The notes: generated from the letters alone by a model not told the origin. A stretch of DNA of 32,039 nucleotides from Pseudomonadota bacterium (GCA_021847015.1 JAJZVW010000034.1:1-32039), one strand, 5' to 3'. Shown: positions 8,096 to 16,403, counted from the stretch's first letter. Translations and numbers: made by a program.

Positions 8096-8655
8096 CGGAC
8101 GCGGCCCGTATCCACGTGAACGAAATCGGATGCGGGGTACGTCCCCACGCCTCCCGCCCGCAGCGAGGCCGCGACATGGCTGACCGCGCGGACCGAACGG
8201 CCGGGAATGCGGATGTCGATGGCCTTGCCCTGCATATGCAGGCTGTTGCGGGCGACGCCGCCGCTCATGGAGGCCAGCCAGGCGTTGGTGGCGGGCGAGC
8301 GGTAGCCGGAGACGATGTGGATCGGGCCGTTGCCGCCGAACCGATGCTGGATGGCCGTCAGCACGTCCAGCACATGCGGGTCCATCGGGTGGGTTTCACC
8401 CGAGCGGTGATCGCGGAGGAAATGGTTGACGGTGGATAGCGACGAGGGGATGTAGCTGCCCCCCGACCAATACACGGTCTTCAGGTGCTCGCCGGTATGG
8501 GTGTTGTAGAGGGTCAGCGTGCGCTCGGGCATTACCCGGACCGCGGCCGCCAATGGACCGGGTGCTAGGGTGGCGGTGGCGGCGCCGGCGCCCAAGGCTA
8601 GGAACGAACGGCGGCTGATGGGCGAATGGCGGCGGTTGTCCTGGCCCTGTGGCAT
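8086..8655 (-). CDS. Tat-exported DUF882/YcbK-like peptidase-family protein
   Basis: A 189-residue protein with a twin-arginine signal (SPISRRSFLALGAGAATATLA) and a DUF882 (YcbK, peptidase M15-like) domain. The M15-type zinc pattern is visible: HIVSGYRSPATNAWL, SLHMQGKAIDIRIPG (His and Asp ligands) and DFVHVDTGRVRYW at the C-terminus. Relatives are murein DD-carboxypeptidase-like enzymes or have unknown roles; E. coli YcbK is next to YcbB, an L,D-transpeptidase, and the same arrangement is seen here with the YcbB-like gene 84 bases upstream on the same strand. AGGGAGG lies shortly before the ATG. A palindrome at 8671-8691 sits just upstream. Confidence 0.88.
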   Translation of the reverse strand: MPQGQDNRRHSPISRRSFLALGAGAATATLAPGPLAAAVRVMPERTLTLYNTHTGEHLKTVYWSGGSYIPSSLSTVNHFLRDHRSGETHPMDPHVLDVLTAIQHRFGGNGPIHIVSGYRSPATNAWLASMSGGVARNSLHMQGKAIDIRIPGRSVRAVSHVAASLRAGGVGTYPASDFVHVDTGRVRYW

Positions 8656-8670
8656 GACCCCTCCCTAAAG

Positions 8671-8691
8671 TGGCATGACGTTGTCATACCA
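8671..8691. promoter_or_regulatory. Operator-like palindrome before the DUF882 gene
   Basis: TGGCATGAC, spacer GTT, GTCATACCA: two 9-base arms with one mismatch, 15 bases upstream of the DUF882 start codon, between it and the L,D-transpeptidase gene. A further TGGCATGAC lies at 8650-8658 over the start codon. It may be a regulator-binding site or a hairpin near the ribosome binding site. Confidence 0.4.
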
Positions 8692-8719
8692 TCGGGGAAG
8701 GACCGGGTGTCAATGGTAT

Positions 8720-8732
8720 GGGGCTTGGCCCC
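8720..8732 (-). terminator. Short hairpin after the L,D-transpeptidase gene
   Basis: GGGGC, TTG, GCCCC forms a 5-bp GC hairpin 7 bases beyond the stop codon at 8740. An alternative, longer pairing joins ATCGGGG (8691-8697) with CCCCGAT (8729-8735). Neither has a T-run in the minus direction, so the role as a terminator is weakly supported. Confidence 0.3.
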
Positions 8733-8739
8733 GATTTTG

Positions 8740-10368
8740 TCACAAGGGAGGAACGGCCTGTTCCCGCGCGGCGAGGCCGTGCGGCCGCGGGCGTTTCAGG
8801 GCGGCGGCCAGGCGGGCGTCGTGCCCGTAGATGTCCTCACGGAAGTGCACGGTGCCGTCGGGGTCGGCCCAGGCGGTCCGGTAAACCAAGTGGACCGGGA
8901 CCGGCGAGTCCAGGCGCAAGGTGCGGGTGGCCTTGCCGGCGAGCGCTTTGTCGAGTCTGCCGGCAGCCTCGGGCCCCAGGAGGCGCCCGGCCAGGTCCAG
9001 CGGCTTCTCCAGGCGCACGCAGCCATGGCTAAGCGCGCGGTAATCGCGCTTGAAGAAGCTCTTTTGCGGCGTGTCGTGCAGGTAGATGGCGTCGGACTGG
9101 GTCAGGTAGAACTTCAGCCGTCCCAGCGCGTTGTCGGGGCCGGGGCGCTGCCGTATGCGATAGGGGAAGGTCCGGCCGAAACGCCGCCAATCCACGCCGA
9201 TCCCCTCCGCTTCGGGGCTGCTCTCGGGGAAGGCGCCGAGAATCCGCATGTTGTTCGCCGCCAGATAATTGGGATCGCGGCGCAATTTCGGCAAAATCTC
9301 CTTGGTGGCGATGGAGGCCGGCACGGTCCAGGAGGGATTGACGATCACCGCCGTCATGGAGGTCGTCATTCCGGGCGTCGGATGTTTGGGGTCGCCCACG
9401 ATCACCCGCATGGTCAGCGTGACGGTGCCGTTCTCGTGCAGCTCGAAGGTCTGCGCCGGAATGTTGACGACGATGTAGCGGGGCTCCATCGGGCGCGGCA
9501 TCCAGCGCCGGCGTTCGAGGTTGGCCTCGATCTGGTCCACCCGCGTCTCGGCGGTCACGTCGAGCGCCGCCAGGGTGTCCTTGCCGACGGTACCGTCCGG
9601 GGCCAGGCCGTGGCGTTCCTGGAAGCGCCTGAGCGCCGCCGCCAGCGCATGGTCGAACACGTTCCCCTTGGCGGCGGAAGCGCGGGGCAAATCGCCCGAG
9701 GCCATCAGCCGCAGGCGCAGGAGATGCACGCGCGCGTCGGCTTGGCCCGGCCGGAGCGCGGGGCCTTCGGGAAGAAGCGGCCAGCCGCCGGTCCGGGCGA
9801 TGTCGCGGTAGCGGACCAGTGCCTTTTGCAGATCGCGGTAGCCGTCGGATTGGGGGTCCATCCTGGCGACCGCCGTCAGGAAAGGCTGTCCGGCCGCGAC
9901 TTCGCTCAGGAGTCCGGCGGGATCGAAGGCCGAGGTGGGGACCGCGCCGCTGCCCGCCCCCCCATAGGCCGGCGACGGCGGGACGCGCCCGAGGGCGAGA
10001 TCGCGGCCGAGACGCGCGATGGCGTCGCTGACCAGCAGATCCCGGTCGGCGTCCGATGCCGTGGGCGGGACGGAATAGGCTTCGGGGGGTAAGCCTTCGG
10101 CCAGGGCGCTGGCCTGGAGGTCGGCGATCAGGCGGTCGCCGTCCGCCTCAGCCGCGCGGCCGCTCCACGCCGGCCGGTAGCCGCGCTGGCCGTAGAAGTC
10201 GCGCAGCAGCGCCGCGTCCACGATTCGCCCCGCCACGTTCAGGACCGCGCCGGGTTCCTCCAGCCGGCGCTGGATGCCGGGGACCTCGTCGGCACGGCAG
10301 GACAGCGGCAGGGGTGCGGCGGACGCCGCCACAACGAAGGCTGCCAGGACGGAGCGCGCGAATGACAC
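8740..10368 (-). CDS. YcbB/LdtD-type L,D-transpeptidase
   Basis: A 542-residue periplasmic enzyme that makes 3-3 cross-links in peptidoglycan. It has a signal peptide (SFARSVLAAFVVAASAAPLPLSCRA), an N-terminal scaffold region, a peptidoglycan-binding domain (about 240-275, AALRRFQERHGLAPDGTVGKDTLAAL), and a YkuD catalytic domain. The domain starts around YIVVNIPAQTFELHENG and carries YLHDTPQK and the active-site SHGCVRLEKP, with nucleophile Cys450. The length agrees with YcbB (about 600) rather than small YkuD proteins. I chose GTG at 10368 since GAGG lies 8 bases upstream and the signal peptide starts there; the open frame reaches 10440. The downstream DUF882 gene repeats the ycbB-ycbK order known from E. 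coli. Confidence 0.92.
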   Translation of the reverse strand: MSFARSVLAAFVVAASAAPLPLSCRADEVPGIQRRLEEPGAVLNVAGRIVDAALLRDFYGQRGYRPAWSGRAAEADGDRLIADLQASALAEGLPPEAYSVPPTASDADRDLLVSDAIARLGRDLALGRVPPSPAYGGAGSGAVPTSAFDPAGLLSEVAAGQPFLTAVARMDPQSDGYRDLQKALVRYRDIARTGGWPLLPEGPALRPGQADARVHLLRLRLMASGDLPRASAAKGNVFDHALAAALRRFQERHGLAPDGTVGKDTLAALDVTAETRVDQIEANLERRRWMPRPMEPRYIVVNIPAQTFELHENGTVTLTMRVIVGDPKHPTPGMTTSMTAVIVNPSWTVPASIATKEILPKLRRDPNYLAANNMRILGAFPESSPEAEGIGVDWRRFGRTFPYRIRQRPGPDNALGRLKFYLTQSDAIYLHDTPQKSFFKRDYRALSHGCVRLEKPLDLAGRLLGPEAAGRLDKALAGKATRTLRLDSPVPVHLVYRTAWADPDGTVHFREDIYGHDARLAAALKRPRPHGLAAREQAVPPL

Positions 10369-10469
10369 GTGTTGACCTCGGAACGTTGGCGGCGGTGCGC
10401 AGTTCGCCCTATATACCCGCCGCCATGCGTTTCGATGCATGCGCGGGCATATCTGCCCTCAATTTCACA

Positions 10470-10486
10470 CCGCCTCTTGGAGGCGG
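10470..10486. terminator. Perfect short hairpin between receiver and transpeptidase genes
   Basis: CCGCCTC, TTG, GAGGCGG: a perfect 7-bp stem with a 3-base loop, 120 bases downstream of the receiver gene stop (minus strand) and about 100 bases upstream of the transpeptidase start. No T-run follows on either side. The surrounding 237-base gap shows no gene. Confidence 0.35.
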
Positions 10487-10605
10487 CTGGCCAATCGGGT
10501 TATGCCGGCCTCCCCCTATGGATATTCGGCCGCGACGGATGGGAGTCAATCGGACCCGCCGAACGTGATGCGCGGACGCCCGGCGCGTGGCATTTCTGCC
10601 ACAAG

Positions 10606-10989
10606 TCAGGGGCGCGGCCCGGTCGCGGCGGCAAGGGCGTCGGCCAGCGCTTTCGGGCTGGCGGGCTTGGTGAGCACGGCGAAGGCGCCGGCATCCCGTG
10701 CCCGCTCGGCGATCTCCACCTCGTCGTGAGCGGTCAGCAGGATTACGGGAGGCGTGCCGCCCGCGCGTCCGCGCAAGGCTTCGATGAAGCCGAACCCGTC
10801 CAGGCGGCGCATGCGGATGTCGCAGATGACGACGTCCGGGCGCTCGGCGGCCACCGCCTCCAGCCCCGCGTGGCCGTCGTCCGCCTCGACGATCGTGCCG
10901 ACGCCGATGCCCTCCAGCATCTTGCGGACGACCAGCCTCACGATTTCCTGGTCGTCGAGCACCAGAACCTTGAGTGTGCCGAGAGCCAC
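10606..10989 (-). CDS. Single-domain CheY-like response regulator
   Basis: A 127-residue stand-alone receiver: acidic residues D12 and D13, phospho-acceptor D57 (VVICDIRMRRLDG), switch T86 (ILLTAHD) and K108 (VLTKPASP). No output domain is present, so it must act by protein contact or phosphotransfer. It begins 4 bases after the end of the SAM methyltransferase gene (10994-11689) on the same strand, which implies translational coupling. No kinase is adjacent. The family includes CheY and DivK-like proteins, but sequence alone does not assign a pathway. Confidence 0.9.
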   Translation of the reverse strand: MALGTLKVLVLDDQEIVRLVVRKMLEGIGVGTIVEADDGHAGLEAVAAERPDVVICDIRMRRLDGFGFIEALRGRAGGTPPVILLTAHDEVEIAERARDAGAFAVLTKPASPKALADALAAATGPRP

Positions 10990-10993
10990 GTCC

Positions 10994-11689
10994 CTACGCG
11001 GCCATGGGCCTGCCGAGCAGATTCACGCGCATCGGCTGGTCGAAGGAAAATCCCCCGTCCGGGCCGGGGCGCGCATTGCGGGCGAACAGGGCGCGCATCT
11101 GCCCGTCCTTTTGCTGGAACAGGGATTCCCGCTCGGCGTTGGCCGAGACGACGCGCTCCCGAAACGCCTCGTAGGAATCCAGGCGCACGGTATGGACGTA
11201 GGTGAATTCCCGGTCCTGGCGCAACCCAACGTCCTCGGCCCGCCGCACCGCCGCCAGGGCGGCGGCGCGCACCGCGGTTTCGTCGTCGATGGGCAGGACG
11301 GTCTCGAAGAACAGGCCCTCGGGCAGCGGCTCGTTGACGTAGACCAGCCCGCCGGGGACCAGCACCCGGGCCGCCTCGGCGAGGGCCGTGCCCATGAACT
11401 CCACCGGGACGTGGTGCAGGCTGTTGAAGAAGACCACCACGTCGGCGCTGGAATCGGGGGCGGGGAGGGCCTGGCCGACGCCTTCGACGATCCGCTCGCC
11501 GCCGGCGGGCTCGGCGGCGTGGGCCTTGGCCAGTTGCCGGGGGCTGCATTCCACGCCCAGCACATGGGCGCCGCAGAGGGTCAGATGGCGCACCAGATTG
11601 CCGTCGCCGCAGCCTACGTCGATCACGCGCTTGCCCTGGGGGGCGATGGTCTCCACGATGACATCGGTACTGCGGCGGCGGTCCATCAT
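10994..11689 (-). CDS. Class I SAM-dependent methyltransferase
   Basis: A 231-residue methyltransferase of the Methyltransf_11 type. The SAM-binding motif I is VIDVGCGDGN (residues 22-31), followed by acidic motif II (VLGVECSPRQL), motif III/IV (SADVVVFFNSLHHV) and LVPGGLVYVNEPLPEG. The substrate cannot be read from sequence; the C-terminal half (TYVHTVRLDSYEAFRERV) is not familiar to me. AAGGAGCAC precedes tandem ATG codons at 11689 and 11686. It overlaps no gene but is almost joined to the downstream receiver gene, suggesting one mRNA. It is divergent from the DUF218 gene with only 31 bases between. Confidence 0.85.
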   Translation of the reverse strand: MMDRRRSTDVIVETIAPQGKRVIDVGCGDGNLVRHLTLCGAHVLGVECSPRQLAKAHAAEPAGGERIVEGVGQALPAPDSSADVVVFFNSLHHVPVEFMGTALAEAARVLVPGGLVYVNEPLPEGLFFETVLPIDDETAVRAAALAAVRRAEDVGLRQDREFTYVHTVRLDSYEAFRERVVSANAERESLFQQKDGQMRALFARNARPGPDGGFSFDQPMRVNLLGRPMAA

Positions 11690-11720
11690 TGTGCTCCTTA
11701 AAAAGGCTCTACCTTAGATT

Positions 11721-12236
11721 ATGTCCGCTTTCCCTGTCGAGCGCGCCTTCGATGCGGCCATCGTCCTCGGCGCCAAGGTCGGGGCCGACGGCTCGCCGTC
11801 CCAGGCGCTGGAGCGGCGCGTGTCGCATGCGGTCGCCCTGGTGCGCGCCGGCCGGGTGGCGCACCTGTTGATGAGCGGCGGCGCGGTGGGCCATCCCCTG
11901 CCCGAGGCCCAGGTCATGCGGGAGCTGGCCGTCACCCGCGGGATGGCGCCCGAGCGCATTTCCGTCGAGGACCGCTCGCGCAACACCATCGAAAACGCCC
12001 GCCTGTCCGCCGCGATCGCCGCGGCGCGGGGATGGCGGCATCTGGCGCTGGTCACCGATGCCTATCACCTGCCCCGTGCGCTCTACATTTTCCATCGGCT
12101 GGGCGTGCCCGTCGCCGGCTTCGGGGCCCGGCCGCCGGGCGGGGGCGGGCGGGGCTGGTGGACGGCGTCGCTGCGCGAAGCGGTGGCGCTGCCCTGGACG
12201 GTCCTGCGGGTGGAAGCGGCGCGGCTGGAGCGCTGA
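11721..12236 (+). CDS. DUF218/YdcF-like family protein
   Basis: A 171-residue member of the DUF218 (YdcF/SanA/ElyC) family. Family motifs are visible: AAIVLGAKVGADGSPSQALE, LLMSGGAVG, PEAQVM, ISVEDRSRNTIENA and LALVTDAYHLPRAL. Members bind nucleotides or SAM in some reports and affect envelope processes in others; the actual activity is not settled. No signal peptide or N-terminal membrane segments are seen, unlike ElyC, so it is probably cytoplasmic like YdcF. It lies 74 bases upstream of the citramalate synthase gene on the same strand. Confidence 0.85.
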   Translation: MSAFPVERAFDAAIVLGAKVGADGSPSQALERRVSHAVALVRAGRVAHLLMSGGAVGHPLPEAQVMRELAVTRGMAPERISVEDRSRNTIENARLSAAIAAARGWRHLALVTDAYHLPRALYIFHRLGVPVAGFGARPPGGGGRGWWTASLREAVALPWTVLRVEAARLER

Positions 12237-12310
12237 CGGCTTTTTCTTGCCCCCCGCCGTGCCGTGGGGCATGGTTCCTGGCTTCGCGGGATGAAAAACC
12301 GGACTTCGGG

Positions 12311-13954
12311 ATGAGCGAGCGCGTCTACCTTTACGACACGACATTGCGCGACGGCGCGCAGACGCAAGGGGTGGATTTTTCGTCCGCCGACAAGTCCAAG
12401 ATCGCCCGTGAACTCGATGCGCTCGGCATCGACTACGTCGAGGGCGGCTGGCCCGGTGCCAATCCCACCGACGACGCCTTTTTCGCCGATCCGCCGGTCT
12501 TCCGCCAGGCCAAGCTCGCCGCGTTCGGCATGACCCGCCGGGCCGGGCGCTCGGCCGGCAACGATCCCGGCCTCAACATCATTCTCCAGGCGCCCGTCCA
12601 GGCGGTGACCATCGTGGGCAAGAGCTGGGACTTCCAGGCGACGGTGGCGCTGGGGGTGGAGTTGGACGAAAACCTGCGCATGATCGGGGAATCTGTAGCC
12701 CACGCCCGCACCCGCGTGCCGGAAGTCATGTTCGACGCCGAGCATTTCTTCGACGGCTACAAGGCCAATCCCGATTACGCCGTCGGGACGCTGCGCGCCG
12801 CCCTCGACAACGGCGCGCGCTGGCTGGTCCTGTGCGACACCAACGGCGGCATGCTGCCGCACGAGGTGGAGCGCATCGTCGGCGCTGTGGTCGCGTCCGG
12901 CATTCCGGGATCGCATCTGGGCATCCATTGCCATAACGATACCGATTCGGCGGTGGCCAATTCCCTGGCGGCGGTCCGCGCCGGCGTGCGTCAGGTGCAG
13001 GGCACCATCAACGGGCTGGGCGAGCGCTGCGGCAACGCCAATCTGATGTCGGTGATCCCCAACCTGATGCTGAAGATGGGCTTTTCCACCGGCGTCACGC
13101 TGGCCCAGCTTGAGCAGCTCACCCACGTTTCGCGCGCCCTCGACGAGGTGCTGGACCGCACCCCCGACCGCCGGCAGCCCTATGTGGGCGCCTCGGCCTT
13201 CGCCCACAAGGGCGGCCTGCACGTGTCGGCGGTGGCCAAGGACCCGAAATGCTACGAGCATGTGCCGCCCGAGGCTGTGGGCAACGTCCGCCATATCCTG
13301 GTGTCGGACCAGGCCGGCCGCTCGAACCTGATGGCGCGCATGGCCGATCTCGGCATCGACATGGAATCGGTCAAGCGCGATGCCCTGGTGGCGGTGGTCG
13401 AGCGGATGCAGGTGGGCTTCGATCCGCGCGAGGTGATCGATCTGGTCGATCTGGTCAAGCGCCTGGAGCACGAGGGCTATACCTACGACCAGGCCACGGC
13501 CAGCTTCGAGCTGCTGATCCGCCGCGCCCTCGGCCAGGTTCCGGACTATTTCAGCCTGGAACGCTACCGGGTGATCGACGAGCGCCGCCGCAACACGGCG
13601 GGCGAATGGCTGACCCTGTCGGAGGCGACCATCAAGGTCGAGGTCGAGGGCCGCGAGTACATGGAGGTGGGTGAGGGCAACGGCCCGGTCCACGCCTTCG
13701 ACGTGGCGCTGCGCAAGGCGTTGGCCGCGCTCTATCCCCGGCTGGCCGCGCTGGAGCTGACCGATTACCGCGTGCGCATCGTCGAATCCACCGCCGGCAC
13801 CGGGGCCAAAACCCGGGTGACTATCGAAAGCGAGGACGGCAAGGGTCACCGCTGGGTCACCGTCGGCGTCCACACCAACGTGCTGGAGGCGTCGCTGGAG
13901 GCGTTGCAGGACAGCATCACTTACATGCTGTTCCGTTTTCGCGACGGCGGTTGA
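12311..13954 (+). CDS. cimA: (R)-citramalate synthase
   Basis: A 547-residue enzyme of the LeuA/CimA superfamily. It condenses acetyl-CoA with pyruvate to (R)-citramalate, the threonine-independent entry to isoleucine synthesis. The TIM barrel opens with LYDTTLRDGAQTQGVDFS (metal ligand D9, R13-D14) and includes VEGGWPGANP, LCDTNGG, GIHCHNDTDSAVAN (H206, H208) and NGLGERCGNANL. The C-terminal regulatory LeuA-dimer domain is about 395-547. The GAQTQG motif, the GGWPGANPTD substrate-site segment and the length are those of the long CimA type rather than 2-isopropylmalate or homocitrate synthase. The start at 12311 is chosen because homology begins there; the ribosome binding site is weak. One base separates its stop from the trmJ start. 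Confidence 0.92.
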   Translation: MSERVYLYDTTLRDGAQTQGVDFSSADKSKIARELDALGIDYVEGGWPGANPTDDAFFADPPVFRQAKLAAFGMTRRAGRSAGNDPGLNIILQAPVQAVTIVGKSWDFQATVALGVELDENLRMIGESVAHARTRVPEVMFDAEHFFDGYKANPDYAVGTLRAALDNGARWLVLCDTNGGMLPHEVERIVGAVVASGIPGSHLGIHCHNDTDSAVANSLAAVRAGVRQVQGTINGLGERCGNANLMSVIPNLMLKMGFSTGVTLAQLEQLTHVSRALDEVLDRTPDRRQPYVGASAFAHKGGLHVSAVAKDPKCYEHVPPEAVGNVRHILVSDQAGRSNLMARMADLGIDMESVKRDALVAVVERMQVGFDPREVIDLVDLVKRLEHEGYTYDQATASFELLIRRALGQVPDYFSLERYRVIDERRRNTAGEWLTLSEATIKVEVEGREYMEVGEGNGPVHAFDVALRKALAALYPRLAALELTDYRVRIVESTAGTGAKTRVTIESEDGKGHRWVTVGVHTNVLEASLEALQDSITYMLFRFRDGG

Positions 13955-13955
13955 G

Positions 13956-14711
13956 GTGACGACCTTCCAAGGCCCAGCCATAATCCTGGTCAAACCGCAA
14001 CTGTCCGAAAACATCGGCACGGCGGCGCGCGCCATGCTGAATTGCGGCCTGACCGATTTGCGCCTGGTGGCGCCGCGCGAAACCTGGCTCCAGGACCGCG
14101 CCTTCGCCGCGGCCTCGGGCGCCGACCGGGTGCTGCTGGGCGCCCGGGTCTTCGACACCACCGCCGAGGCCATCGCCGACCTGCGGCGGGTCTGGGCCAC
14201 CACCGCCCGCAACCGGTTCATGGTCAAGCCGGTGGACACGCCTCGCACCGCCGCCGGGGCCATGCGCGCGGCGGCGGCCGAGGGACTGGCGGCGGGGGTG
14301 CTGTTCGGGCCCGAGCGCACGGGGCTGGAGAACGACGACGTCGCCCTGGCGGACACGGTGCTGACCGTGCCGGTGAACCCGGATTATTCGTCGCTGAATC
14401 TGGCCCAGTGCGTGCTGCTGGTCGCCTATGAATGGTTCCAGGCCGGGGTGACCGAGGGGCCCAAGCCGATGACCAAGGGCGCCGAGCCGCCGGCACCGAA
14501 AGAGAAGCTCGTCGGCTTCTTCGAGCACCTGGAGCGCGAGCTCGACGAATGCGGGTTCCTGCGGGTGGTGGAGAAGCGGCCGACCATGGTCCGCAACATC
14601 CGCAACATGTTCCAGCGCGCCCATCTGACTGGCCAGGAAATCCAGACCCTGCACGGCATCGTCCACGAACTGGTCACCTATCGCCGCCGCAAGGCGGAGG
14701 GCGAAGGCTAA
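13956..14711 (+). CDS. trmJ: tRNA (cytidine/uridine-32-2'-O)-methyltransferase TrmJ
   Basis: A 251-residue SPOUT/TrmH-family methyltransferase. The three family motifs are seen: ENIGTAARAMLNCGL near the N-terminus, GVLFGPERTGLENDDV in the middle and VPVNPDYSSLNLAQCVLLVAYEW in the knot. The C-terminal extension after the knot (PAPKEKLVGFFEHLERELDECGFL...MVRNIRNMFQRA) is the TrmJ type and sets it apart from TrmH/TrmL. It methylates the ribose at position 32 of tRNA anticodon loops. GTG at 13956 is used, one base after the cimA stop, so translation is likely coupled. It ends 4 bases before the end of the convergent hpnR. Confidence 0.93.
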   Translation: MTTFQGPAIILVKPQLSENIGTAARAMLNCGLTDLRLVAPRETWLQDRAFAAASGADRVLLGARVFDTTAEAIADLRRVWATTARNRFMVKPVDTPRTAAGAMRAAAAEGLAAGVLFGPERTGLENDDVALADTVLTVPVNPDYSSLNLAQCVLLVAYEWFQAGVTEGPKPMTKGAEPPAPKEKLVGFFEHLERELDECGFLRVVEKRPTMVRNIRNMFQRAHLTGQEIQTLHGIVHELVTYRRRKAEGEG

Positions 14712-14715
14712 GGCG

Positions 14716-16191
14716 TCAACGCGGCTGATGGACGTAGAGCCGCTGGCGGTCTTCGCTTTCGCCGCCGCCGGAGGGGCGAAGGGGCACGCGGTAGCGGACC
14801 GGGCGCTGATGGTCGGCCAGCAGCAGGTCCGGGTTGTAGACGCTGTCGAATTTCCACAGCATGCGCAGGAAGTTGGTCTGGCCCCGCAACAGGCGGCCGG
14901 CGGCCGCGCCCGCGACGCGGCCGAGAGCCCGCCAGCCCAGATGCTTGGTGTTGAGCACCCGCTGGGTCCTGACCAGTTCGGCGTAGAAGCGGTCCAGCGG
15001 CAGCCGGGTCGGCAGCACGGCGTGCTGGATGTCGAACAGCCGATAGTCCCGCGTGGTCAGCGGACGCGGTTCCGTGTGCCAGCTTTCCGTGCCGGGATAG
15101 GGGGTGTTGACGCTGATGTTGACGATCTCCGGCACCTCCAGGCACCACTGGCGCACCGTCTCGAACCGCCGCTCGTCCCAATCGGGATCGGCGATCAGGT
15201 TCACCGCGACCTCCACGCCGAGGCTGCGGGCGTATTCCAGCGCCTCGAAATTGCGCCCCAAGGGCACGCGCTTGCGGAACCTGCCGAGCCCCTCCTCGTC
15301 GATGGCCTCCAGGCCGATGAACAGGTATTGCAGCCCGAGGCGGCGCCACAGCTTGAACACGTCCTTGTTGCGCAGCAGCACGTCGCCGCGGGTCTCCAGG
15401 TAATAATTCTTGCGGATGCCGCGCCGGGCGATGCCTTCGCCGATGGCCGTGCCGTGCTGCTCGCGGATGAAGGCGACGTCGTCGACGATGAACACGCCGG
15501 GCTCGCGGATCGACGCCAATTCGTCCACCGCCCGTTCGGGGCTGACCATCCGGTAGCTGCGCCCATAGAAGGTCCAGGCGCTGCAAAACGAGCAATCCCA
15601 CGGGCAGCCGCGGGAGAACTCGATGGAGGCGGCGGGGTCCAGGTGGCCGATGAAATACTTGCGCCGATGGGGCAGAAGGTCGCGGGCGGGACGGCAATCG
15701 TCGAGATCGGCGGCGAAGCCGGGCGGCGGCCCCGCCCCGTCAAGGGTCACCACCCCCGGCACCGAGGTTAGGGCGCCGCGGTCGTTGGCGATCGCCTCCA
15801 GCAGCGGCACGATTCCCGCTTCGCCTTCGCCGCGAAGCACGCAGTCGATGGCGCCCTCGGCATCGTCGAGGATTTCCCGGGCGGTGAAGGACGCGCTGTG
15901 GCCACCTACCAGGATGAAGGCTTGCGGCAGGCGGCGGTGTGCTTCCTTGGCGAGATCGATGATTTCCGGGACGTTGGCGAGATAGTTGCCGGCAAGGGCG
16001 ATGATCTCCGGCCGCCAGCGGTCGAGCAGGCGGAAGAAGTCGCGGTGCGACGAGACCTGGAGGTCGATGAGCCTGACCTGATGGCCGGCTTTGCGCACCT
16101 GCTCGGCCACGCATTCCAGACCCAAAGGTTCGAGTCTGAGGAATATCCGGCTGTACATCAAGGGACCCGGATGGACACCAAGAACCCTCAT
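14716..16191 (-). CDS. hpnR: Hopanoid C-3 methylase, B12-binding radical SAM
   Basis: A 491-residue radical SAM enzyme with an N-terminal cobalamin-binding domain (about 1-130). The iron-sulfur motif is SRGCPWDCSFCSAW (C196, C200, C203). The protein matches the HpnR pattern along its whole length as I recall it: MRVLGVHPGPLMYSR, RLEPLGLE, LIDLQVSSHRD, YLANVPEI, GGHSASFTARE, HRRKYFIGHLDP, IEFSRGCPWDCSFCSAWTFY, YYLETRGDVLLRNKDVF, NISVNTPYPGTE and FDIQHAVLPTRLPL. HpnR methylates hopanoids at C-3 on the inner-membrane lipid. The start at 16191 has GAGG 5 bases upstream; the open frame reaches 16266. No other hopanoid genes (shc, hpn) lie in the window, so it is separate from the main cluster. Confidence 0.9.
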   Translation of the reverse strand: MRVLGVHPGPLMYSRIFLRLEPLGLECVAEQVRKAGHQVRLIDLQVSSHRDFFRLLDRWRPEIIALAGNYLANVPEIIDLAKEAHRRLPQAFILVGGHSASFTAREILDDAEGAIDCVLRGEGEAGIVPLLEAIANDRGALTSVPGVVTLDGAGPPPGFAADLDDCRPARDLLPHRRKYFIGHLDPAASIEFSRGCPWDCSFCSAWTFYGRSYRMVSPERAVDELASIREPGVFIVDDVAFIREQHGTAIGEGIARRGIRKNYYLETRGDVLLRNKDVFKLWRRLGLQYLFIGLEAIDEEGLGRFRKRVPLGRNFEALEYARSLGVEVAVNLIADPDWDERRFETVRQWCLEVPEIVNISVNTPYPGTESWHTEPRPLTTRDYRLFDIQHAVLPTRLPLDRFYAELVRTQRVLNTKHLGWRALGRVAGAAAGRLLRGQTNFLRMLWKFDSVYNPDLLLADHQRPVRYRVPLRPSGGGESEDRQRLYVHQPR

Positions 16192-16306
16192 TCCAGCCTC
16201 GTTCCAGCTTCCGCACGCGACAGGGAGATGGGGGCTGCGCCGGGACGGACGAGGGTGGCCAGCCATTCACGCCAGGGCGCCTGGCCGAAGGGCTGGGATA
16301 TCCTCT

Positions 16307-16323
16307 CCGGACCGGCGGTCCGG
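16307..16323. repeat. Perfect GC hairpin in the hpnR-ferredoxin gap
   Basis: CCGGACC, GGC, GGTCCGG: a perfect 7-bp inverted repeat. It lies in the 301-base gap (16192-16492) between the divergent hpnR and ferredoxin genes, upstream of the predicted ferredoxin promoter. No other gene is visible in the gap. Confidence 0.45.
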
Positions 16324-16374
16324 CGGCGGCCGGGAAAAAGACCTTTGCGCGCCACGGCAAGGGCGCGATTCCAG

Positions 16375-16403
16375 TTGTCAATGGTCTCTCCGAGCGATAT
16401 AGC
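16375..16403 (+). promoter_or_regulatory. sigma70-type promoter of the ferredoxin gene
   Basis: TTGTCA at 16375-16380 and TATAGC at 16398-16403 are 17 bases apart. A leader of about 80 bases would follow, containing the inverted pair GCCGTG (16417-16422) and CACGGC (16435-16440). Prediction from consensus spacing only. Confidence 0.55.

Noticed and set aside
12083-14356. 757-residue open frame on the minus strand across cimA and trmJ
   Set aside because: It crosses two clearly conserved genes on the opposite strand and its translation is low-complexity His/Arg/Gln/Val-rich; no domain is recognisable.
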